From the NCBI GenBank assembly GCA_900551245.1, contig URVC01000011.1:1-64000 (forward strand): a DNA stretch of 64,000 bases. Reading direction: 5' to 3'. Origin of the DNA: an uncultured bacterium (GTDB lineage: Bacteria > Verrucomicrobiota > Lentisphaeria > Victivallales > Victivallaceae). Every line of letters starts with the position of its first letter. Position 1 is the first letter of the stretch. A program made the translations under genes and the position numbers. Of the stretch, positions 1 through 7,476 are shown piece by piece. The notes beneath the pieces were generated by a model. The model was not told the DNA's origin and did no database searches. It saw nothing but the letters and a program-made list of their open reading frames with translations.

Positions 1-22
1 TATCGCGAGGCTTGATCCGGCA

Positions 23-57
23 AGAGGTTCCGATTAAAATCGGAGCCTCTTTTTTTA
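23..57 (+). terminator. Rho-independent terminator of a gene left of the window
   Basis: A 12-bp stem (23-34 with 39-50, one G-T pair) and a 4-nt loop are followed by a T-run at 50-57, so it works on the plus strand. It would end a plus-strand gene outside the window. On the minus strand the hairpin lies just past the integrase stop but lacks a T-run, so it is a poor terminator for that gene. Confidence 0.75.
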
Positions 58-61
58 ACCC

Positions 62-1816
62 TTAGAATCGTTCTAATACCGGAAGCAATTTGATTTGTTC
101 AGCAACGTCATGATCAGACAGGCAAGGCCAGCCTAATATTTCAAAAGGATCAGAATTATACTGGAGCAGTGAGAGCACTTCCCGCAGGCGTTTAATATCA
201 CTTTTGGCGTAACGTTGCTCTGTTGTGGTCTTCGAATTGTGACCAAGCAAACGGTTGACTTGAAATGTTTCGACATTCGGTTGATTTTCCAAATAGGTAC
301 TGACTGTATGTCGGAAACTGTGAAAACTCTTCAATGTATCTTTCGTAATGTGTTCCCGATTGAACTTGTTGAAGAAGTTTTCAAAATTCTTTGTGTATCT
401 GGAATGCGGACTCCATGTATAGGAGGGAAACAATCGTTCAAGTCCATTTTTATCTGGCTTTCCGCGCAAACTTATTACGTAACCGAGGAAACCATGATTC
501 AAAAGCGCAGGATGAATCGGAACTGCTCTTTTAGAATAAGCGTTCTTTACACGTTGCGTTGGATGAGAACCGGGAAGTTTGAAGTATGGAATTCCATCCG
601 TCTGCACAATATCATCAAGAAACAGTTGACAAATCTCATTCAGGCGCATGCCGGAAAACATCGCAATAAGAATAGTCCAGGTTCGTTCCAGTTGTTTATA
701 GTCGTTAACATCTTGAAGCTCTTTTAACTGGCGAAAGATTCGCTCTATATCGCTCTGAGAGTATGGATAGCGTTTTTCATCAGGTGCAACTGGATCTTCG
801 ATTTTTAATTCAATAACTGGATTTTTCTGGAGAATCTCTTTATAGGAAACGCACCATTTGAAGAAAGAGGAGAAATCAAACAGATATTCATTGACTGTTG
901 CAATACTAATCTTTTTTTCTGTATCCAACTTGATTGCCTGTTGAAGTGATAGGTTACGGTAACGAGAGTCCGTATTACGCCGGACGGGCAGACGGCGAAT
1001 AACATTTTCCCGCATTTCATACATCCGGTCCCGTGTAATAGTGTGGAGCGGACACTCATTCCCAAAGTATTCGCAAAGCAAATTGAGACTGGTACGACAA
1101 TTATTTTCGGTGTTAGCTGTCCATTTGCCGCTGCTCTTCTTGTAGGCGATATATTCTTCGGTCATCTCCTTCAGAAGATAGATTGGAGCAGGTTTTTCCG
1201 GTTTGATATCCATTTGTGAGGAAGATTCCGGAGTTACAAGACTACCAAATCCTCGTTGTTGATCGAATTCCGTATCGTAGTTGCCGTTAAGATGCTCTAT
1301 TCCGATTTTGTCGATTTTGATCCGCATTGTATAGTATTCTTTGCCGAGTTGATGCAGTGCGAGAATGGAGATGTCATCCAGGCTTCGGTTGAAATTACGT
1401 TGCGCCGTAAGCTGAAGTTGATCGGCGGCGTAGGAATCATCTTTGCGAACGAGAAATTGACGCATATTGGAAATATCATCTTCAAAAACTTTTCGATAAC
1501 TGGCAATATCTGCTGAAGAATCTTTTCCATCAAGCACCATGTCGTCAATTCCGGCTTCCAATACTTCCAGATGCAGATGAACCGCTGCTTTGAGTAATTC
1601 CTGAAGCTGCTCATAGGTCCAATTAGTTTTCTCTGCCACAGTAAAGAATCCTTTCAGTTGTGCCCGTAGCAATTTACAGACTTGCTCTACTTTTTGCAAA
1701 CTGCGCGAGGGAATCTTCTGGCGAATTTCCCGTTTTTGCCATCTATCAGCCAGTGCTTTGGGCAGACGCATCCGAAAATACAGCACCCCTCGTTTCATCA
1801 TTATACACGTGACCAT
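62..1816 (-). CDS. Tyrosine-type site-specific integrase
   Basis: A 584-aa tyrosine recombinase that would insert or excise a mobile element. The N-terminus (about 8-50) has the YFRMRLP...REIRQK pattern of the DUF6538-type integrase head. A core-binding SAM-like region follows at about 210-330. The catalytic set is visible: R391 (GMRLNE), K429, H499 and R502 (HSFRH), H526 (LGH) and nucleophile Y536. The start at 1816 is kept because a GAGGAGGGA Shine-Dalgarno lies about 10 nt upstream; internal Met6/Met7 lack one. Its DNA is visibly AT-richer than the genes to the right, which suggests recent transfer. It is transcribed away from the adjacent tRNA-Glu, so the tRNA 3' end is the natural attachment site and the element should lie to the left. 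No excisionase is visible. Confidence 0.93.
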   Translation of the reverse strand: MVTCIMMKRGVLYFRMRLPKALADRWQKREIRQKIPSRSLQKVEQVCKLLRAQLKGFFTVAEKTNWTYEQLQELLKAAVHLHLEVLEAGIDDMVLDGKDSSADIASYRKVFEDDISNMRQFLVRKDDSYAADQLQLTAQRNFNRSLDDISILALHQLGKEYYTMRIKIDKIGIEHLNGNYDTEFDQQRGFGSLVTPESSSQMDIKPEKPAPIYLLKEMTEEYIAYKKSSGKWTANTENNCRTSLNLLCEYFGNECPLHTITRDRMYEMRENVIRRLPVRRNTDSRYRNLSLQQAIKLDTEKKISIATVNEYLFDFSSFFKWCVSYKEILQKNPVIELKIEDPVAPDEKRYPYSQSDIERIFRQLKELQDVNDYKQLERTWTILIAMFSGMRLNEICQLFLDDIVQTDGIPYFKLPGSHPTQRVKNAYSKRAVPIHPALLNHGFLGYVISLRGKPDKNGLERLFPSYTWSPHSRYTKNFENFFNKFNREHITKDTLKSFHSFRHTVSTYLENQPNVETFQVNRLLGHNSKTTTEQRYAKSDIKRLREVLSLLQYNSDPFEILGWPCLSDHDVAEQIKLLPVLERF

Positions 1817-1843
1817 CGGAATGGGTTCCCTCCTCTGGGCATT

Positions 1844-1879
1844 TGTGACCCCAAATGTGACCCCAAATGTGACCCCAGA
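1844..1879. repeat. Three tandem 12-bp repeats, possible integrase arm sites
   Basis: The 12-mer TGTGACCCCAAA occurs at 1844-1855 and 1856-1867, with a third copy at 1868-1879 differing at one base (AGA end). It lies between the integrase start and the tRNA 3' end, where arm-type recombinase or excisionase sites are often found. The role is inferred from position. Confidence 0.8.
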
Positions 1880-1904
1880 TTATGCCGTAGCGGGAAAAAA
1901 GACG

Positions 1905-1920
1905 CATTCTCGCGAGAATG
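1905..1920. repeat. Perfect 16-bp palindrome between integrase and tRNA
   Basis: CATTCTCGCGAGAATG is a perfect inverted repeat without spacer. It sits 20 bp from the tRNA 3' end and upstream of the integrase. It could be a dimeric repressor site controlling the integrase or part of the attachment region; the sequence alone does not decide. Confidence 0.6.
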
Positions 1921-1940
1921 TTTGAGGGGGAAAATAAAAG

Positions 1941-2016
1941 TGGCATCCCCAATGGGAGTCGAACCCATGTTGCCGGGATGAGAACCCGGTGTCCTAGGCC
2001 TCTAGACGATGGGGAC
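1941..2016 (-). tRNA. tRNA-Glu (anticodon CTC)
   Basis: A complete 76-nt cloverleaf including an encoded CCA (complement of 1941-1943). The 7-bp acceptor stem pairs GTCCCCA with TGGGGAT (one G-T pair), the anticodon stem CCGGG/CCCGG encloses loop TTCTCAT with anticodon CTC, and the T-arm is ATGGG-TTCGACT-CCCAT. It decodes GAG, the main Glu codon in this GC-rich genome. Its 3' end faces the integrase gene, the usual arrangement for a tRNA used as an attachment site. Confidence 0.96.
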
Positions 2017-2044
2017 GCAGGAGGCTCGTTAAACGATGGTGCTT

Positions 2045-2072
2045 ACTATAAGCCGTTTTTTGAAAAAGTCAA
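2045..2072 (-). promoter_or_regulatory. Promoter of tRNA-Glu
   Basis: On the minus strand TTGACT (2072-2067), a 16-bp spacer and TATAGT (2050-2045) form a good sigma-70 promoter about 30 bp upstream of the tRNA 5' end at 2016. Confidence 0.65.
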
Positions 2073-2174
2073 TCTGGAAAGTGTCACTTTTTTCATTTTT
2101 CTCTGCAAAAACCGCTCCGGCTCTTCTGTCCGGCGGAAAAATTTCGGATTTTCCGCTTTTTTTTCCGCGTCATC

Positions 2175-2202
2175 TTGATTTTTCTTCGGCACAGCTTATA
2201 AT
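2175..2202 (+). promoter_or_regulatory. Promoter of the secreted Pro/Arg-rich protein
   Basis: TTGATT (2175-2180), a 16-bp spacer and TATAAT (2197-2202) lie 46 bp upstream of the GTG start at 2248. Confidence 0.65.
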
Positions 2203-2247
2203 CAACAGTGCCTATATCTGTTTTTTTTAATCAAAAGGAGAGATGCC

Positions 2248-3570
2248 GTGAAATTCCGCCCCCTTCCCCTCCTCCTCTGCTGTCTTGCGGCGGCCGTCGC
2301 CACCGGCGCGGAGGAGATCAAAAAAAGCGACGGGACACTCTATTCCAACGTCACGGTGGAACAGGCCGATCCCGCCGGATTGACCATCAGTTTCGTCAAT
2401 GAAAACGGAACCGCCGTCCTCAAACGCATTCCGTTCGAAGAGCTGGACGCCGCCGTTCAACAGCAGTACCGCTACGACCCCGAACGCGCCCGCCGATATG
2501 AGGAGCGGCGCGAACAGCTCAGCCGCGACCGGGCTGAAGAGTTGAAGGCAGACGATGAATCCGACCGGGCTGAGGCCATACGGAAAAAATTGCGCGAGCG
2601 CTTCAACGGCAGAAATGTCGAGGTGAGCCGCGAAGATCTGCTCTTCCTGATCCGTTCCAACCGGCGGGCACTGCGGGTCAGCGGTGTCGAAACCGCCGGG
2701 GATGGAACGCTCGTCCGCGTTCTCCAGGATGACAGCGGCCAGAACGCCCTGCCGATGATGATTCTCGCCGACGGGCTGAAACTCAAGGCGGAAGAGAGCT
2801 GGACCGGATTCCTCTATCCGACCGGCCTCAAGGCGCGTATTCAGGGGAACGCCAATCTGCCCGTCTTCTGCGCCTCTGCCGAACAGGCCGCCGACCTCGT
2901 GAACAACTATCTCGACATCTACTACCAGTTTGCCGCCGCAGGAGGAAACGACGCCGCGGCAGGCGCAACGGCGAACGCCTCCGGAACAACGGACAATCCG
3001 TCCGGCATCGCCGGAATCGACACCAAGGACAAAAGCAGTACCGAACCGATCGACTTCGGCAACGTCCGCAACTACTCCGGCTACTATTTCGGCGACAGCT
3101 ACTATCCGGTCTGGTGGTGGTACTACGGGAACTGGTGGAATCGATATCCCATCCGCCCCCGGCCGCCCCGGCCGCCGTTCCCCCCGCGTCCCGACTGGCC
3201 CGACCGGCCGAACTGGCCCGACCGGCCTGACCGGCCTGACCGGCCTGACCGGCCTGACCGGCCTGACCGCCCGAACTGGCCTGACCGGCCGAATCGCCCC
3301 GAGAAACCGGGACAAACCTCCCGCCCCGGGCAGATGGACCGGCTGGAACGTCCGTCACGCCCCGTCCGCCCGACCAGTCCGCAATCGCGGCCGGGAACCA
3401 TTCAACCGCCGTCCCGCGAGCCCGCGCGGCCGACCGCTCCCACCCGGTTCGACTCCCGGCCGAGCCGCCCGGCGGTCAATCTGCCGGCACGGCCCCCGTC
3501 AAGAAGCGGAAACATCGTTCCGGCCGCGCCGGCAGGTGGTGGCGGAGGGCGTGCAATGGGGCGCTTTTAA
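2248..3570 (+). CDS. Secreted Pro/Arg-rich repeat protein
   Basis: A 440-aa exported protein of unknown function. It starts with GTG at 2248 behind AAAGGAG; the ATG at 2243 is out of frame. Residues 1-20 form a signal peptide (MKFRPLPLLLCCLAAA). Residues 22-70 have the SDGTLYSNVTV...IPFEEL...YRYDPE pattern that I associate with envelope proteins of Verrucomicrobia and Lentisphaerae. A charged coiled-coil-like segment follows at about 70-110, then an unassigned domain. Residues about 275-300 are extremely aromatic (YYPVWWWYYGNWWNRYP), and the tail is a long Pro/Arg/Asp-rich low-complexity region with RPD repeats. It may be a wall- or surface-associated structural protein. The gene has its own promoter and ends towards the ATPase operon. 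Confidence 0.8.
   Translation: MKFRPLPLLLCCLAAAVATGAEEIKKSDGTLYSNVTVEQADPAGLTISFVNENGTAVLKRIPFEELDAAVQQQYRYDPERARRYEERREQLSRDRAEELKADDESDRAEAIRKKLRERFNGRNVEVSREDLLFLIRSNRRALRVSGVETAGDGTLVRVLQDDSGQNALPMMILADGLKLKAEESWTGFLYPTGLKARIQGNANLPVFCASAEQAADLVNNYLDIYYQFAAAGGNDAAAGATANASGTTDNPSGIAGIDTKDKSSTEPIDFGNVRNYSGYYFGDSYYPVWWWYYGNWWNRYPIRPRPPRPPFPPRPDWPDRPNWPDRPDRPDRPDRPDRPDRPNWPDRPNRPEKPGQTSRPGQMDRLERPSRPVRPTSPQSRPGTIQPPSREPARPTAPTRFDSRPSRPAVNLPARPPSRSGNIVPAAPAGGGGGRAMGRF
3226..3270 (+). repeat. Tandem 9-bp repeat CCTGACCGG
   Basis: Five consecutive 9-bp units (the last ends in C) encode the RPD tripeptide run. Neighbouring units CCCGACTGG and CCCGACCGG are diverged copies. Because the unit is three codons, slippage changes protein length without a frameshift. 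Confidence 0.85.
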
Positions 3571-3625
3571 ACTCGCACCGCCCCTTCCCTGCCGACCGGG
3601 AGCATCGATCGCATCAAAACAAAAA

Positions 3626-3657
3626 CGGAGGTGTGAAAAAACACACCTCCGTCTCTC
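3626..3657. terminator. Bidirectional terminator between convergent genes
   Basis: A perfect 10-bp stem (CGGAGGTGTG at 3626-3635 with 3642-3651) has a six-A loop and is T-rich on both exits. It can end both the secreted-protein gene on the plus strand and the ATPase operon on the minus strand. Confidence 0.85.
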
Positions 3658-3679
3658 TTTTTCGAACGGAAAACGGCGC

Positions 3680-4135
3680 TTACGGCATCGCCAGAAGCGA
3701 GAAGACCAGCGCGAAGATTGCGCAGGTTTCAATGATGCCGAGCACCATCAGGTAGTTCGCAAATCCCTGATTGGTTTCCCCGAAGGCGTTGCAGCCGCCC
3801 GCCGCCGCCTTGCCTTGATACCAGGCGGAGACCATCAGCGCCAGTCCGCCGAAGATGCCGATGGCGAGATAGAGCGGCCAGAACTGCGGCGCAGTTGCCG
3901 CCTTCCCCTTCAGAATGACCATCATGATCATGCCGTAGATGGTCTGCGACAGCGGCGCACCGGCCAGCGCAACCAGAAGGAACGGCGCCGGCTTGTCCTG
4001 CTGATAGCACTTCTTCCAGGCGCCGACCGCGGCACTGCCGCCGATTCCGGTGCCGAGGGAAGAGCCGATTCCGGCCAGACCGACCGCCGCATATCCGCCG
4101 GCGAGCGCCAGCGCTTTCATCATTTCAAGTTCCAT
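3680..4135 (-). CDS. ntpK: V/A-type ATPase subunit K (rotor ring proteolipid)
   Basis: A 151-aa membrane ring subunit with four transmembrane helices in two duplicated hairpins, the usual length for a double-hairpin NtpK. Only the second hairpin has the ion-binding carboxylate (E136 in GIIETCAIF); the first has Q64. Residues corresponding to the Enterococcus hirae NtpK sodium site are present: S63-Q64 (SQTIYG), Q107 (YQGK) and E136. This suggests sodium coupling, although Thr is replaced by Ser at one position. It begins 3 bp after the subunit I stop, so the two are cotranscribed. Catalytic subunits A, B, D and E are not in this window. Confidence 0.93.
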   Translation of the reverse strand: MELEMMKALALAGGYAAVGLAGIGSSLGTGIGGSAAVGAWKKCYQQDKPAPFLLVALAGAPLSQTIYGMIMMVILKGKAATAPQFWPLYLAIGIFGGLALMVSAWYQGKAAAGGCNAFGETNQGFANYLMVLGIIETCAIFALVFSLLAMP

Positions 4136-4138
4136 TGC

Positions 4139-5926
4139 TCAGTTTTCCTCCGATTGTTTGTGGATTTTAAACGGTTTGAAATTCGATCCGCTCCAGCTCA
4201 ATCCGACGTGATTGGAAAATTCCAGCGTGTTGAGCCGGACGCCGTGAACCAGCACACTCAGAACGCAGAGCCCGATGTTCAGCAGGTGACCGAAGAGGAT
4301 CACCAATATGCCGAAGATCAGAAAATAGGGCGACGCCTTCCAGATGCTGACCCCCATGCCGTTGAAGCTGAACGCGATGTAATACCCCGCCATGCCGACC
4401 GCAAAAAGCCGGATGTAGGAGAGCACATCGACAAAACTGCCGATGATGTTGAAGGGGAACTGGAAGATATCCGCAACATTTTTCCAGTTGATGTCACAGC
4501 ACACCACCAGCACCAGGCCGATGCCGTAGAGCCAGTACATGTAGACCGGAAACTCGCCCGGCCAGACAATCAGCCGGATCGTCAAAAAGAAGTTCCCCCA
4601 CAGAATCAGCATCCAGCCGAGGTTCCGGCCGATACTGCGCAGATTCCCGTCGTGGATCGCACGCCAGATCCGCCCGAGCGAAAGCTGCGCCACCGCCAGA
4701 GCAAAGCAGAACGCCTGCACGTTGGCATCCTTGACCCCCTCCTGGGTGAAGAACTTCAAACTCAGCTGCGGCAGCGGAGCCGTGCCGAAGTAGTTGTTGG
4801 TCAGCACACCCCAGACGATGGCGGCGACGCTCAGCACCGTCATCATCCGCAGCGGCAACACCGCCGCCGGGCGGTTGCGGAACTTCCACTTCGCCAGCAG
4901 CGTCGCCGCCAGAAAGACCAGCCCGTACCCCGCGTCGCCGATGATCATCGCATAGAAGATGGTGAAGAAAATCAGCACCCCGCCGGAGACGTCGATCTCA
5001 TCGTAGCCGGGCGAAATACCGAGAAACTGGAAGAGCGGCGAAATCAGCCGGCTGAACTTCGACTCCCGGAGCAGAGTCGGCACCGAATCGCCGGCTTCCG
5101 GATCGGTAATCAACAGCCCCCAGCCATGCTCCCGGGCCGCGTCACGCAGTTTGTCAATCTCCGGGGCGGGAACAAATCCGGAAAGCGACACCACCGCCCC
5201 ATGCTCCGCCAGCGAATCATGCACCCGCGCATACTCCAGCTCCGAATCCAGCGTCTGAATCCTGCGCTGTGCCGCCGGCAATGAGGGAAGCAACGCAGTC
5301 AGTTCGTCGCCCACCGCCTTCAATTTGAGTGCCAGAGCCTCGGCGCGGCGCCGCAACTCCGGCGGATTATCCTCCTCGCTCAGGCGGACCTCCGGCAGGG
5401 CGTCCGGGGCAAGCTCCCGCAACGTCGTCACCACGAAGAAAATCCGCCCGGCATCCTCGCTGATCGGACGGCACTGCACCTCCTCCTGCGCCATCGCCGC
5501 CTCGTACTGCTTCTCGTTGCCGCAGCAGAGGTGGACATGGATCCCTTTCGCCTCCAATGCGGTCAGGGTGTCACGGTTGAACTCCCCCCACACGGAGAGC
5601 GCCTTCTGCCGCTGGCGGATGTTCTCAAGCTCGCCGGCAAACCGTTCCCGCTTGTCGAGCAGATCGGCCGCCTCTTCCAGCGCCTCCGCTCCCGACCGCG
5701 GTTTCCCCGGCGGAATTTCGCCGCCGTTTTCCTGGACCAGTTTCTCCAGCTCCCCCGTAATCCGGGTCGCTTCGGAAAGCTCTTCCGCAAGCTGCTGAGC
5801 GTTCTCCGAGGCGCTGCTGCGGACTGTTTCAACCTGCATCACGCCGAGTCCGCGCAGTGCGGTGAGCGCCTCATCCTGTTCGGTGCCCAGCGCCAGCAGC
5901 GTGACCTTTTTCATCGGTACAATCAT
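4139..5926 (-). CDS. ntpI: V/A-type ATPase subunit I (stator membrane subunit)
   Basis: A 595-aa homologue of subunit a/I, which forms the ion half-channels against the K ring. The N-terminal half is soluble and alternates alpha-beta segments with coiled coil (about 1-290). The C-terminal half has about seven or eight transmembrane segments, with the conserved GDAGYGL segment near residue 330 and SYIRLFAVGMAG near residue 510. It starts 22 bp after proA on the same strand and is followed 3 bp later by ntpK. In known V/A ATPase operons I and K follow E, A, B and D, so this is a detached membrane-sector pair. Confidence 0.93.
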   Translation of the reverse strand: MIVPMKKVTLLALGTEQDEALTALRGLGVMQVETVRSSASENAQQLAEELSEATRITGELEKLVQENGGEIPPGKPRSGAEALEEAADLLDKRERFAGELENIRQRQKALSVWGEFNRDTLTALEAKGIHVHLCCGNEKQYEAAMAQEEVQCRPISEDAGRIFFVVTTLRELAPDALPEVRLSEEDNPPELRRRAEALALKLKAVGDELTALLPSLPAAQRRIQTLDSELEYARVHDSLAEHGAVVSLSGFVPAPEIDKLRDAAREHGWGLLITDPEAGDSVPTLLRESKFSRLISPLFQFLGISPGYDEIDVSGGVLIFFTIFYAMIIGDAGYGLVFLAATLLAKWKFRNRPAAVLPLRMMTVLSVAAIVWGVLTNNYFGTAPLPQLSLKFFTQEGVKDANVQAFCFALAVAQLSLGRIWRAIHDGNLRSIGRNLGWMLILWGNFFLTIRLIVWPGEFPVYMYWLYGIGLVLVVCCDINWKNVADIFQFPFNIIGSFVDVLSYIRLFAVGMAGYYIAFSFNGMGVSIWKASPYFLIFGILVILFGHLLNIGLCVLSVLVHGVRLNTLEFSNHVGLSWSGSNFKPFKIHKQSEEN

Positions 5927-5948
5927 CTTATCTCATCTCCCGTTGATT

Positions 5949-7226
5949 TCACGGCCGGATCTGCCCGTTGCCGCGAACGAGATACTTGTAACTGGTCAGC
6001 TCATCCGCCCCCATCGGACCGCGGGCGTGGAGCTTGTCGGTGCTGATGCCGATCTCCGCCCCCATGCCGAATTCCCCGCCGTCGGTGAACCGGGTCGACG
6101 CATTGGCGTAGAGCGTCGAAGAGTCGACGTTGGCGAAAAAGTAGTCGATGTCCGCCGGAATCGTGCTCAGAATTCCGTCGCTGTGCCCCGAACCGTAATG
6201 GTTGATGTGCTCCACCGCCTCCTCGACTGAACCGACCGTCCTCACCGCGAGAATGAGTGCGAGGTATTCAGCGAAGTAGTCCTCTTCGGTGGCGGGGAGC
6301 GCTTCCGGCGCGAGTTTGCAGAACTCCGCGTCGCCGCGCAGTTCCACGCCGTTCTCCCGCATCGCGGCGAGGAAGGGCGGCACGAACCGCGGCGCGATGT
6401 CGCGGTGGATCAGCAGCGTCTCCAGCGCATTGCAGACGCCGGGGCGCTGGCACTTGGCGTTGACGATGATCTTCACCGCCTGATCGATGTCGCATTCGCG
6501 GTCGACGAAGAGGTGGCAGACCCCTTTGTAGTGCTTGAGCACCGGCATGGTCGCTTCGGCGCAGACCAGCCGGATCAGCCGTTCGCCGCCGCGCGGAATC
6601 ACCAGATCGAGATAGCGGTCCATCTTGAGCAGCAGATTGACCGCCGCATGGTCGGTCCACGGCACCAGCTGGACGACGCCGTCCGGCAGCCCGCACGCCA
6701 CCGCCGCCCGGTTGAGCAGTCCGGCAAGGCAGAGGTTCGAGTGAAACGCCTCGCTGCCGCCGCGCAGAATCACCGCGTTGCCGGCTTTCAGACAGATGCC
6801 GGCGGCGTCGACGGTCACGTTGGGCCGCGACTCATAGATGATGCCGATCACACCGATCGGAACGGAGATTTTGGTGATCTCAAGCCCGTTCGGGCGGACA
6901 TTTTTCGACAGGACTCTCCCGACCGGGTCGTGCTGGGCGGCAACGGTGCGCAGCCCGTCGGCCATCCCCTGAATGCGGGCGTCGGTGAGGGTGAGCCGGT
7001 CGATCATCGCCGGAGCGATCCCCTTGGTGCGGGCGGCTTCGAGGTCGGTTGCGTTGGCCGCCAGAATCTCCGGACGGGCCGATTCAATTTCGCGCGCCAT
7101 CTGTTCCAGACAGCGATTCTTTGCTTCGCTTGCCAGAGTGGCCAATGCGCGGGAGGCGGTTTTCGCTTTCGCGCCCATCGTCTCCAGCGTCTTCTTCATC
7201 ACATCGGGTGTCACCGTCTCACTCAC
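5949..7226 (-). CDS. proA: Glutamate-5-semialdehyde dehydrogenase
   Basis: A 425-aa NADPH-dependent gamma-glutamyl phosphate reductase, the second step of proline biosynthesis. It has the full aldehyde dehydrogenase-like architecture and the family signature around the catalytic cysteine (KCQRPGVCNALETLL, near residue 255) as well as GVIGIIYESRPNVT and RGGSEA. Length is typical. The partner kinase proB is not adjacent. It is the first gene of a proA-ntpI-ntpK transcript with a clear promoter at 7277-7305; coupling proline synthesis to ATPase membrane subunits is unusual. Confidence 0.97.
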   Translation of the reverse strand: MSETVTPDVMKKTLETMGAKAKTASRALATLASEAKNRCLEQMAREIESARPEILAANATDLEAARTKGIAPAMIDRLTLTDARIQGMADGLRTVAAQHDPVGRVLSKNVRPNGLEITKISVPIGVIGIIYESRPNVTVDAAGICLKAGNAVILRGGSEAFHSNLCLAGLLNRAAVACGLPDGVVQLVPWTDHAAVNLLLKMDRYLDLVIPRGGERLIRLVCAEATMPVLKHYKGVCHLFVDRECDIDQAVKIIVNAKCQRPGVCNALETLLIHRDIAPRFVPPFLAAMRENGVELRGDAEFCKLAPEALPATEEDYFAEYLALILAVRTVGSVEEAVEHINHYGSGHSDGILSTIPADIDYFFANVDSSTLYANASTRFTDGGEFGMGAEIGISTDKLHARGPMGADELTSYKYLVRGNGQIRP

Positions 7227-7276
7227 CGCGTTCCCTCCGGAAAATCCTCAATTGTCTGTCAGAATACACTCATTTT

Positions 7277-7305
7277 AAAATACAACAGTTTTGCCTCGGT
7301 TGCAA
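7277..7305 (-). promoter_or_regulatory. Promoter of proA-ntpI-ntpK
   Basis: On the minus strand TTGCAA (7305-7300), 17 bp, TATTTT (7282-7277), about 50 bp upstream of the proA start. Confidence 0.65.
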
Positions 7306-7387
7306 ATCGCCGGAACGGGAATCTTGGGCAATCTTGAAAAAAACTCCGGAAAAAACTCTCCGGCGCCGTTTTTTCCATCGAAAAGGA

Positions 7388-7415
7388 TTGCAATTTTCCT
7401 GAAACGGGTTATGTT
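7388..7415 (+). promoter_or_regulatory. Promoter of purA
   Basis: TTGCAA (7388-7393), 16 bp, TATGTT (7410-7415), about 60 bp upstream of the purA start. It is divergent from the proA promoter and uses the same -35 hexamer. Confidence 0.6.
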
Positions 7416-7476
7416 AATTTCCTTGTTTTATTTTTGTTAAAAAAACAGATCCTCATTTTCAAACAGGAGAAGAAAT

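Noticed and set aside
1844..1879. Short CRISPR-like array
   Set aside because: The units are only 12 bp and directly abut with no spacers; no cas genes are present.
3226..3270. Regulatory or recombination repeat
   Set aside because: The 9-bp units keep the reading frame and encode the RPD run, so protein-level repetition explains them.
2930..5284. 784-aa plus-strand open frame across the secreted protein and ATPase genes
   Set aside because: It runs antisense to ntpI and ntpK and out of frame with the secreted protein; the composition is Arg/Gln/His-rich as in GC-rich shadows.
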